This document shows positions 14,301 to 22,700 of a stretch of DNA of 64,000 bases, piece after piece. Positions within the stretch are counted from its first letter, which is position 1. Every line of letters begins with the position of its first letter. The position numbers and the translations under genes are program-made. The stretch is from the NCBI RefSeq assembly GCF_030867145.1, contig NC_134427.1, positions 11,927,001-11,991,000 of the forward strand. The letters run 5' to 3'. The notes under the pieces were generated by a model, which worked only from the letters and a program-made list of their open reading frames with translations, searched no databases and was not told the DNA's origin. The stretch comes from Opisthocomus hoazin. Its lineage: Eukaryota; Chordata; Aves; Opisthocomiformes; Opisthocomidae.

Positions 14301-14569
14301 CTAATTCTTGCGCACAAAGATAGCTGCTGCTCTGGGAATGGAGGACCTGAAGGAGACGGCAGCTCCCATCCCTTGCTGTCCCATGCCTCTGGGGTGTAGC
14401 CAGTGTCCTGACAGTGGTCCCACTGCTTCCCTTGCAGCTGACGAGGATCTCGGGGCGGCTCCGCGTGCTGGAGGAGCAGTGTCATGCCTGGCAGCAGAAG
14501 GAGGCCCTGGTCTACTCTGTGCTGATCTCCGCCTGCCTCATCAACACATGGCTCTGGCTGAGGAGATGA
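8122..14569 (+). CDS. FATE1: FATE1 counterpart with full MFF-like architecture
   Basis: Six coding exons (8122-8314, 8870-9036, 9835-9923, 10905-11066, 13912-13990, 14438-14569) join with matching phases into 822 bases, giving 273 residues plus stop. Seen: residues 18-35 (FTEAINQRMQVPNRLKVA) and 54-64 (QMHIPDRISLA) repeat the two N-terminal motifs of mitochondrial fission factor. There is a basic patch (QKRKR) near 115-119, an RRERISS site near 129, a predicted coiled coil at about 213-250 and a C-terminal membrane anchor at about 253-270 ending LWLRR. Known: MFF is a tail-anchored outer-membrane receptor that recruits the fission GTPase DRP1 through its N-terminal repeats. FATE1 is a shorter mammalian relative at ER-mitochondria contacts. 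The coiled-coil/anchor block resembles human FATE1, and the position between PRRG3 and CNGA2 is that of FATE1. An in-frame TGA 18 bases upstream fixes the start. Role in fission is inferred. Confidence 0.85.
8870..9036 (+). CDS. FATE1: FATE1-like coding exon 2
   Basis: Acceptor ttctctcctctctgtag and donor ttg|gtatgg bound 167 bases, phase 1 in and phase 0 out. It encodes residues 65-120: a linker with ISDASLRPILLN followed by a Ser-rich stretch that ends in the basic patch SSSQKRKRL. It corresponds to the MFF segment before the AMPK-site region. Sequence identity to MFF is weak here. Confidence 0.8.
9835..9923 (+). CDS. FATE1: FATE1-like coding exon 3 (RERxSS segment)
   Basis: An 89-base exon (acceptor ttggtgccaacag, donor gcg|gtgagc), phase 0 in and phase 2 out. 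It encodes SRSRRERISSDCAQLALHSL followed by GQHHKR. It aligns with the MFF region around RERSMSENAV and a later Trp-His-Arg stretch, which carry the AMPK phosphorylation sites of mammalian MFF. Whether the Ser pair here is phosphorylated is inference. Confidence 0.8.
10495..10519. repeat. Perfect 12-bp inverted repeat, 1-nt spacer
   Basis: AGATCATCTCAT and its exact reverse complement ATGAGATGATCT flank a single C. It lies in the intron between coding exons 3 and 4 of the FATE1-like gene and has no known function. Confidence 0.9.
10905..11066 (+). CDS. FATE1: FATE1-like coding exon 4 (no long ORF around it)
   Basis: This exon is too short for ordinary ORF listing and was found by phase: it must begin by completing CG| and end in AG|. 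Acceptor gtgtgcatcccag and donor ccag|gtgact bound 162 open bases. It codes residues 150-203, including ETGRIYSMQNIFQTMYHLGQ, reminiscent of the MFF segment around GILSLIQSSTRRAYQQ. The total coding length is divisible by three only with this exon included. Confidence 0.78.
11963..12173 (+). mobile_element. CR1 LINE 3' end
   Basis: About 210 bases match the conserved CR1 3' terminus. It runs gaggaagaacttcttccctc, gagccctggaacaggctgcc and gtcccttccaacc, and closes with two tandem ATTCTGTG octamers at 12158-12173. The copy is 5'-truncated, as almost all CR1 insertions are, and keeps no reverse transcriptase. Its low divergence makes it the youngest transposon seen in the window. It lies in sense orientation in an intron of the FATE1-like gene. 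Confidence 0.93.
13022..13047. repeat. T26 homopolymer tract
   Basis: Twenty-six consecutive T in the last long intron of the FATE1-like gene. It could be a simple repeat or the tail of an antisense retro-insertion, though nothing recognisable adjoins it. Confidence 0.9.
13912..13990 (+). CDS. FATE1: FATE1-like coding exon 5 (coiled-coil start)
   Basis: A 79-base exon behind a strong acceptor (ctgtttctcttcccag) with a consensus donor (cag|gtgaga). It encodes residues 204-230, ending ALEEVGVAEMAAMRKQ. This matches the FATE1 segment SLEEFNVLEMEVMRRQ and the MFF segment DAASLRRQ, the beginning of the coiled coil. Confidence 0.85.
14438..14569 (+). CDS. FATE1: FATE1-like terminal coding exon (coiled coil and tail anchor)
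   Basis: Residues 231-273: LTRISGRLRVLEEQCHAWQQ, then the hydrophobic anchor ALVYSVLISACLINTWLW and LRR-stop. Human FATE1 has RRLRALEEQ with an anchor ending LWLW, and MFF ends LWFRR, so the bird tail combines features of both. The short basic C-terminus after the anchor is typical of mitochondrial tail-anchored proteins. Confidence 0.92.
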   Translation: MTRISGRLRVLEEQCHAWQQKEALVYSVLISACLINTWLWLRR

Positions 14570-14646
14570 CTTCTGTGCCATGACCTCCTCTGCCCAACCC
14601 TGGGGGTGAAGGCAGGGAGAGAATCCTTGCTCGCGTACTTGCAAAC

Positions 14647-14652
14647 AGTAAA
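14647..14652 (+). terminator. FATE1: Proximal poly(A) signal candidate (AGTAAA)
   Basis: AGTAAA, a known weaker variant hexamer, lies 78 bases after the stop codon and is followed by a GT/T-rich stretch (ctgtgtgtttcttcttag), as expected for a downstream element. Confidence 0.45.
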
Positions 14653-15981
14653 ACTGTGTGTTTCTTCTTAGCTTGACCTGCTTTTTTTGCACTGTAGGCT
14701 CTTGAGGATCTGTGTCCTTTAGGCCCTGATGACAATGAAGGTGCCATCCCTCTCCCATTCTCTAGCATCAGAGGTGGGTGAGGGAAGCGATGAAGCTGCA
14801 CCTCGTGCCACAGCAGCTGGAGATGGGCGTCAGGGAGAGGTGGGGTACAAGCAGTATGGCCTGACAGGTGTATCCTAGGGCTGGGCTGTGGCTGCAAATG
14901 ACCTGTGTACACTAGCAACCACCTTGTGTGTTTGATGGGGTCAGTGTGTGGCAAGCTGCTCTGAAGAACCCAGGTCTCTTAAGAAATTGGTGGCTGATAC
15001 GGGAGATGTCTGTCCTGCACAAAGCAATGGGTGACCCTCTGTCCCTTGGGCTGTCTGCCAGAGGAGATGCAAAACCAAGGCGTTGGGTGTTTGTGGACAT
15101 GGGGTCCTGTTACAGTCTTAGATGGCGGTGGGCGCAGTCCCCTGACCACATCCCAGCTTGGATAACTCAATTCTGACCCCATAGAAGTCCTCAGCCAGCT
15201 GCTGTGGTCTGTTCCTCATCTTCCACCCCAAAAGCTTGTGTAGAGTGGTTGAGTGTTTTTAAACTGCTGATGGGTTTTGTTTTCTTCCTTGCACAACTGC
15301 TTTTTGGTGGAGGTAGTACTTCCAGTTCTTCTGTACCGTAGCCCCTGCTCTAGGAGGTATGGAGCTGGAGGGGCCAGGAGCTCCCATCCCTGTAGCCGCT
15401 GCTGTGCCACCGTCTCCTCGACTCCCAACATGCTCGAGGCAGTTCAGCAAGGTTTGCAAATATGCAGATCCAGAGTGACTGTAAGAGCGTTGCTGAGGTC
15501 TGGGCTTATCCAGGAGCCTGGCTCTTTCCCAGAGAGATTGGCATGGGAAACCTCCCCATGGTGACTCTTTGCTTTATAAGACTGCATGCTAACAGTGATA
15601 GCACCAGACGTGCTATGGAAAGTTGCCCATTTGGGCAGCAGTAGATGTTTGTTAGGTTGCCAGTGCCAGAGGACAGGATCGTTCCCAGGCCTGCTGTCAA
15701 GCTGTAACTTAAGCTATGGTGCAAGAACACAGGTGAGGGGAATTCTTGGCCCAGCTGCCCTTTAGCAAAAAACAAGCCCAGTTCAACAGCTCTACTGTTT
15801 CTTTCCGTTTGTGGAGTTTAGTAACACTTGGATCTGAGGTGACTTTGAGACGCTTTTGGTGGTTCATCCAGCACAGATGCTGGAGGTGTACTTGCAGGCT
15901 CTGGGGGCAGGTTTTGTCATGGCCTAACAGGACCTCTCTGTTGACCTGTGAGTAATTGTAGCTGGATCTGCAGGTCATCCA

Positions 15982-16079
15982 GATGTCCTGATAGCCTATT
16001 TACAGACATGGATGCTTGGGTGTCTTCTGCCTGCAACTGCATCAAGCATCCATGGCTGTAAATCTGGCAGGTGGACATC
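15982..16079 (+). ncRNA. Candidate microRNA-like hairpin
   Basis: A 22-base arm (15998-16019, atttacagacatggatgctt and gg) pairs with 16042-16063: 20 Watson-Crick pairs, one G-U and one mismatch, around a loop of about 22 bases. After an internal loop the stem resumes with gatgtcc/ggacatc, giving a pre-miRNA-sized structure of about 98 bases. I do not recognise the arms as a known miRNA. It may be transcribed in the long 3' UTR of the FATE1-like gene. A short inverted-repeat transposon relic is the main alternative. The pairing is seen; any RNA function is inference. Confidence 0.4.
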
Positions 16080-16628
16080 GACTAATAAATAACTGTCCCA
16101 CAAGTAATTGCAGGTCTGAACCTGTGCCTGGTAGCTGAGCTGAGGAGGGCGCTGAGATTTATTGCAGATGAGAGCCAGGATGGTGTGGCAGGCTTGGCAT
16201 GCCGTGCCGTGGCAGGGTGTATGTAGGGGATGGGAGCACTGGTGCCGGGGTGATTCCTGTGGCTTCTGGCTCCAGGATGTGGTCAGGGTTACCTTACATA
16301 ACGGGTCTGTATAAGGGGGCTGCCACTGTGTGACTTGTGCCAGGAAAGCAGGTAAATCTTTTGGCTGGTTTCCTCTGAGAGATGCAAACAGGTTTTGGAG
16401 GAAGCTTGTGGCTGGTGTTTTTTAAGCTGTACTTTAGGGTGAGAAGGGCTGACCCTTTGCCGGGGCACACCACCTTCAAAGTGTGGGTTGAAGATGTTTG
16501 GAGGAGAGGTGATGAAACTGTATGTGTTCTCACAGGCTAATTATTGGCACGTTGTAGGGGATACAGTATGACTTGTATGGAAGGCATAAATCCTATCTGG
16601 AAACAATGATCCATAAAATGCATATTTT

Positions 16629-16634
16629 AATAAA
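16629..16634 (+). terminator. FATE1: Distal poly(A) signal candidate (AATAAA)
   Basis: A canonical AATAAA followed by ctctttgtgttctgg, a T/GT-rich downstream element. It could end a roughly 2-kb 3' UTR of the FATE1-like gene or an unrelated transcript. Confidence 0.4.
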
Positions 16635-16971
16635 CTCTTTGTGTTCTGGACATGTTTCTTCTACCAACCATGGAGTCTGATCTTGGTATCCCAGTGGATG
16701 GGAACGGGCAAGTGTTATTCCCTTGGCAGCAGGACTCTCACCTGGCGCTGGATGTCTCAGCCACGCATGCTTATTTAACCAGACACTGGATTTTTGACTT
16801 CTCTAGAGCTACAGGCTGTTTGGCCCGCAAGCGTAAAACATGCGTGCCAGCCGCCCTGGCCAGGGGGGATCTGGAGGAGGAGAGTTTCTGGTTAATGTTG
16901 TCCCTGTTGGGGTGTGAGACTTTTATTTATTTACTTTCTATCTTCCCTGCCTCCTCCTCCTGGCTCTTCCT

Positions 16972-16983
16972 CTCCCCAAGGAA
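16972..16983 (+). promoter_or_regulatory. CNGA2: EBF/Olf-1-like site upstream of CNGA2
   Basis: CTCCCCAAGGAA fits the Olf-1/EBF consensus YTCCCYRGGGAR at 11 of 12 positions. Olf-1/EBF sites are established promoter elements of olfactory transduction genes including mammalian CNGA2. The distance of 2.7 kb to the start codon and the single short match keep this tentative. Confidence 0.25.
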
Positions 16984-18255
16984 ACACATGTGGCAGGGCT
17001 GGGTGTCTCCTAGGGTGTCTGCCACAGTAGCATGTACGGAAAATAAAGTGTCTTGTGCAATACGGTGCTCAAGAGAGCTGCGAGGGAGCAGCTCCTGGGG
17101 CTCCCGTGTTGCTTTTGAAGGCAGCTGCAGGCAGGGAGCAAAAGGAGAGGTGGAAGGGGGACATGTGCTGCTGCCGGTGCTCCTGGTCTGTGATCTGTCC
17201 CCAGTGCTGGGGACTGTGGCATGGGGACAGCAGCAGGGTGATGCGTCCCTCACTGCTGGATGCTCACCCAGGCAGCACCCAATGCCACCAGCAGCCCCAG
17301 CCAAGGCTGCAAAAATTCTCATTCTTCCTTTGGGCTCCCTGCTGTCCAGGTTTTCAGCGAGATCAGCGCAAGTGGTATTTAAGGCTTTGAACGAAAAAAA
17401 AGGTAAACATTTGATAGCGAAGGGACTCCTGATGCCGGTGCTTTCAGATCAGCCCTGCACACATTGCAGGACTTCATACACACAGCAGGGACTGACCCAG
17501 CCTCAGCCACTGCAAGTGGCTAGGTGCTGGAGGAAGGGGGTAAAAATGAATCTCTTCCTTATTGCTTTGGGGATGCACATCTTTTGCTAACTGGCTATTA
17601 GAATGGCTTTGTGAAAAAAATATGGGGGCAGAAATTGGTGAAAGATGCATTTTGTGATCATGTTCAAACTCTGCAGCTCTCTTCACCGGGACTCCAGAGC
17701 ATCTCCTGCTCCCTGAGCATGAGAAGAAGTCACTGGATGGGAGGGTGTTAAAATGTGGCTACTTCTGCAAATTTTCCATTGTAGCAGTAGCTGTGGCACA
17801 GCCTGTGAAGCAGGCAAACAGTCATCGCCTTTGTTATTCCCAAAGGCAGAGGGCTGGGAGGGGAGCAGAAGCAGTCCTGGTGCATCCCCTCGTGCAGCAA
17901 AACCTGAGCCCAGCTGTGTGTCCGCTGGCTGTGCCTGTCCCCGGGTGGGCAGGGACCCTTCCCCGAGGTTTGCTGGGGACTTGGGAGCCACTGGACCCAG
18001 AGCTGCTCAGGACGGCTGCGATCTCCAGCAGGGCTCTACCCTGAGAGATGTCTGGGGTCCCTCCAGCCGCCGAGGAGGTGGCAGGGGGAGAAGGGGATGT
18101 TCGGGTAGGGAAATGGAGCATCCCCGAGCAGCACATTTCCCTCCTCCCCTTTCATCCCCCAGACGCAAAGCTGGCTGCTGTTACCTCTTCTGAAGTGCGC
18201 CCTGCTGCTGAGAGCATCGAGGATGCTCAGGGGATGGGCGTGCTGTGGTGACGAG

Positions 18256-18277
18256 ACACACGCACACGCGTGTGCAC
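18256..18277. repeat. Alternating purine-pyrimidine run (Z-DNA-prone)
   Basis: Twenty-two bases of strict alternation (acacacgcacacgcgtgtgc and on) stand at the edge of a small CpG-rich patch 1.4 kb before CNGA2. Such runs can adopt Z-form DNA and sometimes mark promoters. Confidence 0.6.
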
Positions 18278-19705
18278 CCTCCCCACGCGCCGCGGGGGCC
18301 CCTCTGCCACAGCCAGCGTGCTGCCCGCCGCCTCGCTGGCTTCTCTGCTCGGGCAGGGGAGAAGGGCCGGGGCGCAGGCAGCGCTGCGCGTGCTGGCTTG
18401 GCTTTGCAGCTCAACACATGTTTTAAAAGCCTGAGTGCTCTGGAGACAGCCCGGGAGGCTCCTGGGGAAGGGATGCTCCCCAGCCACACCTGCTAGACCG
18501 CCTTAGGCTGCAGCCAAGTGTTGAAGGCTTCGGGGGACGCCAGGATTGTAAGTGGACACTGGTGGCTTCTCGGCAGCAGCTTTGCTGCCCTGGGGAGGTG
18601 GCTCACCTGGGCGTGTGTGACTGTCCCTGTGTGTGCATCGTGGATGTAGGCTTTGTGGGTGCTGGTAGAGGGGTACCTGCCTTCCCCCAAGCAGAGCCTC
18701 TGCTGTGGGCTGCACCGTGTGAGAACATGAGTGGGTTGTCTCCGGGAACCTGCTCATCCGTGCATTGCGGTGTGGAGGGTGTGCGGTGCTCGGGGGCGAG
18801 TAGGCAGGGCAGCTGGACTGGGAACGCATGGCGTAGGCAGGGCCGGGCAATGGCTGTGTGCCTTTGTGTCTGTGTAAGTCTGTGTTTCGATGAGGTGCTT
18901 TTGCACGGTGTGGTCTGTACTAGGGAGCAGCAGAACAGTGATGGCTGCACGTGATGCTGGGGCTGGGCAAGCCCCATGGGCATCTCTCACTTTTTAGATA
19001 AACAAACCCCAGTGAAATCCCATGCTTTACAGCTCCACAGCAGCCTCTGCTTACTAATGTAGGGCCTTATCTGCTGCTGCTTACCAGATGGTAGCTCATG
19101 CCAGCAGGAACCTCAGCAAGTCTCTTTTAAAATAGCAAACCTTAATTTCCAATGCAGGGGATATTTCTGTGGTGAGAGAGGTGGGGCTCGCTGGGCAGAC
19201 CATCAGCAGGTTGCAGTGACCTGGGGAAGGAGGGTGGTTGCTTGGGTGCAAACACGTTTGTACATTTAAAGTCTACCCCGTGCTGCTGCACGACAGCATC
19301 TCCCTGCCAGGGCTGGCCTTGCGCTTACATCCCTTATGAGTCCATTTTCTTGTCCTTGGGCAGGCAGTGGTGCCGAGAGCTGTGGGCTCGTTGTTATGGC
19401 ACGGCTTGCTGGGGTTGCTGTTGCCCCAGCAATGGCTGAGGAGCCTGAACGAGGAGGAGAGCATCTTTCACAGGCCATGGGCAGATGTGGGATCTCATGG
19501 GGATGGCAAAATGCTCTGCAGGACTCTTACGGCAGCATCAGTGATGGCACGTTCCATGGTGTCTGACCCTCTCACTTCCTGTGCTGTGCTGTATTGCTGT
19601 GTTCAAACCACCTGATGTGTCCTGCATGGCTCTTCTTGCGGCTGCTTTCTGCTCTTTGCAGGTGTCTGGGGCAGGGTGTGTGCCCGTGAGCTCCTCACAT
19701 GGAGG

Positions 19706-19784
19706 ATGACGGCCAAGAGTAATGGTCTGCACAGCTCACCGGCCAACCGCCACCCTTGCCCACTCGCCCAAGCCCGAGTGGAGG
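19706..19784 (+). CDS. CNGA2: CNGA2 first coding exon
   Basis: [16 protein letters not shown] matches the mammalian start MTEKxNGVKSSPANNH. The exon probably opens at 19662 after acceptor gctttctgctctttgcag and ends in phase 1 (gag g|gtgatg). An out-of-frame upstream ATG at 19699 overlaps the start. The main ATG has A at -3, a stronger context than the upstream one. Confidence 0.85.
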
Positions 19785-22700
19785 GTGATGCAGAGGGGAC
19801 AAGGCTCAGCACCAGGAGGTCAGGCTGTTCCCCGGTTTGGTTGAGGGAGGCAGCGGTGGGGCAGGGGAGGGGAGGGCGAGCTGGGTGTCTCTGCTGAGAC
19901 CTGGCGTTGGCAGGGCTGCGGTGACACACCTCAGCTGCCTGCTTCCTCCAGTTCGTCTGGCTGCGGGCAGGTGCCATGATGGTGTGGTGTGGATGTGACC
20001 CCCCCCTTTTCCTGACTGCAGGACCTGCTCAACCCGGGATGACACCTCCTCAGAGCTGCAGAGCCGGGGTCCCCTGGATCGGGGGGAGCAGCCGGCTGCC
20101 TCTGCTTTCCAAGGCAGGCAAGCCTTGGCCAGGTACCTCTGTGTGCTGCTGGCTCGGGGTGAGCCTGAGCCTTTTGTGCCTGGGGGTCACACTGGGGACT
20201 GGTGTGGGGTCACAGTCCCCTTCTGCTGTGTATTCCTCTGTCATTCAGGGATTGCAGGGACCAGTGTCTGTGAATGCTGCTCTGCATGCCCCCGTGCCCA
20301 TGGAGAGGGCGGCAGGAGGGGACGGCTCCATCACCTCTGGGGCCCTGGGAGGGCTCAGGAGCTCCTTTCTCTTGCAGGCAGCCAGGCTCTACCCCAGTCA
20401 CCCCCACATTCCGCATGTCCCTGTGGGAATGCCAGCAGGAGCTGGGAAGGAGCTGTGGGACTCTGCCAGGGTGGACTCTCTTGCTTGTATAGCCTTGGTC
20501 CCACACCATCACTACAAGGGGGGGGAAAAGGAAATGTTTGGTCTTGAGAGGGAACTGTGAGAGTTTTCTTCTCAGCTGTAGCCCCGCTGCTTGCTCTCAA
20601 GCTTTTGCTTTCTCCATGCTCCGCAGACACCTCCTGACTCTGCCTTTCTTCCCCATCCAGGATAGTCCGGCTGGTGCTGGTGCTGAGGGACTGGGCCAGC
20701 AAGAGCTTGCATGAAGAGCAGCAAAGGCCAGACCCCTTCCTTGAGCGCTTCCAGGGCCCCGAGCTCCAGACAGTGGCCGCAGGCGTTGGCAACAATCTAG
20801 AGGATGAGGAGATCGAGGAGGAAAACAAAAAGTAGGGTCCGTTCCCTGTGGCCCCAGCCATTCTTGGCTGGAGGTCAGCCTTACATGGTACTTGGGGGCT
20901 CCCAGCAGTGATGGCTGAGGGAGATGGGTGGGGATGGCAAAGGGGAAGGTGGGATGAAGTGGTGGGAGGGGTCCTCCCTGCCGTCTCCAGCCCCTGTCCT
21001 TGCAGCCAGCCTGCAGGCACACAGGACCTGGCAGTCTGTCCCTGTGGAAAAGACCTGGCCTGTCCCTCACCTGTGGAGTCTTCTCTCCCCTGGACCACGC
21101 CCTGGTAGCAAACACATTGCATGGCTCGTGACAGCTAGCAGACCTCCCCAGGTTCAGAGCAGTTCAACACGAGGTCTTTTGGACCACAGGGCATTTGGAG
21201 CCAGCCCTGCGTCTGTAAAGAGATGCACCTTCAACTTCTGCGTATGAGGAGCTGGGGACAAGCCGAGGGATGGGGTTCTCCATGCAGGAGACCACAGCAA
21301 GCACAAATGCATGGGATTTGCCAGTCTCATTCATCATCTGCAGGATGAATGGAGATGAAGGGAGTGCTTTTGCTGCCCATGCCCCCCCCCAGGAGCAGAC
21401 ACTGTGATGGCAGCTTGCTGAAAAAGCTCTTTCAAATCCAGCCCTTTCATCTCCTCAGCTCACACTCCCAGTGAAAAGCAATAACCTGGCTTTGCTTCTG
21501 CTGCTAATTAAAGGGCAAAGTTCATGGACTACTCTGGACCCTACTATTATACATGGTAATTAAAACATCAAAAATGATTGTCTTCTGTAAGAGAAAAGTA
21601 TCTGAGCCTTGTATCTAGGTCTTTACTAGTCATGGAAAAAACTTTCTGCCCTGCGAGGTTAAGGGGAGCTTGTTAATTATCAGCGGGAGCTGAAGTGTGC
21701 TGTGAAATGGCTGCGTGGTGCCAGTGGGCTGCTGGGGAGATGGTGGTAACTTCTGCTGTTTTCTAGGTCCTAGCTCCACAGGTAAGAAGGGCCCCCAAGT
21801 CTGGTAACTCTGAATGTGAGCTGTTGTTCACAGCTGTGGGAGCCTCCACATGTTCCAAGTTTGGGTGCAAAGCCTTCGGGAAGAGGCAGATGATTATTCC
21901 CTTTCCCTGGGTTACCCCAGGACCCTGGTTTTCCAGCCCTGGCCCTGTGATGCCAGTGACTCTGACCACCTGCTGTTGGCAGTACTGGTGATTTAAAGCT
22001 CAGATTGCCAACATAATTAACACTATTCCCGAGGTTATTAGTGCTTGTGGGTGTTAGAACAGTGCTGGCTGGCTGCAGGTGAGTCAGTACTTCCCATGTG
22101 TTGGTGCTCTGTGTCCCAGGGAGCAGAGAGTCCCTTTCTCAAAAAACATTGAAGTCGCAGTTTCTGAGCAAATGATAAGCCCTTTTCATGGGGAAGCTGG
22201 ACCACCTGCTTGTCTATGGCTGTACCTAGACTGAATGTGCAGGACCGCCGCTGGCTTCGCGCCGAGTGCCTGTCCCCACGCTCTGGGCACTGCGGATGCT
22301 GCTGCCTGTGCAGCTGGGGAGGGAGGCTTCAAGGCAGAGGTTTTGCTTTTGAAGCTGTCGGAAGCAGTGGGGTGGGCACGGGGAATCTGTTGGCAAGTGG
22401 GTTGTTTTTTTCCTATCACTAGAGGGAGTTTTGCACGTTCAAAAGCTGGAAGGGAGGGAAAGAGGGAGGGGGAGAGAGAGTTTTGCCCTACCAGGCTGCA
22501 GCAGCTAAGCCTATCAGCCCAGACGCAGAGTTTCTCTTCCCCGTCTTCTCCACTGAGATCTGGCGACTGGAGCATACACATCTTATCTCAGAGTCCCAAG
22601 ACGAGCAGGATCAAACACTTGGGAGCAGTTCAAAGGCTGGACCCAGGACTGAGCAGACTGCAGGCAGGCAGCTGTGAGCAGCATGGTGATGGCAGCCTTG

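Larger units (their letters stand above)
8315..14437 (+). other. FATE1: FATE1-like introns 2-6 (non-exonic parts)
   Basis: The five introns are 8315-8869, 9037-9834, 9924-10904, 11067-13911 and 13991-14437. Intron 4 contains a perfect 12-bp palindrome at 10495-10519. The long fifth one (11067-13911) contains the CR1 3' end and the 26-T tract listed separately. The others hold nothing I recognise. Confidence 0.7.
14570..16640 (+). other. FATE1: FATE1-like 3' UTR and downstream region
   Basis: Sequence after the stop codon. A short 3' UTR would end at the AGTAAA near 14647. A long one would reach the AATAAA at 16629 and would then include the hairpin at 15982-16079. No coding exon is recognised here. 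Confidence 0.5.
16641..19661 (+). other. CNGA2: CNGA2 5' flank or first intron
   Basis: About 3 kb before the first CNGA2 coding exon. It contains a 312-codon open frame (16652-17590) with no recognisable domain, an EBF/Olf-1-like site at 16972, a 22-base alternating purine-pyrimidine run at 18256-18277, a small CpG-rich patch at about 18280-18400 and a GT-rich stretch near 18600-18960. A noncoding first exon of CNGA2 may lie here, but I cannot place it. Confidence 0.5.

Noticed and set aside
20355-21122. 255-codon - strand frame
   Set aside because: It overlaps the CNGA2 calmodulin-site exon and its flanks on the opposite strand and has no family-like sequence; it is a shadow frame.
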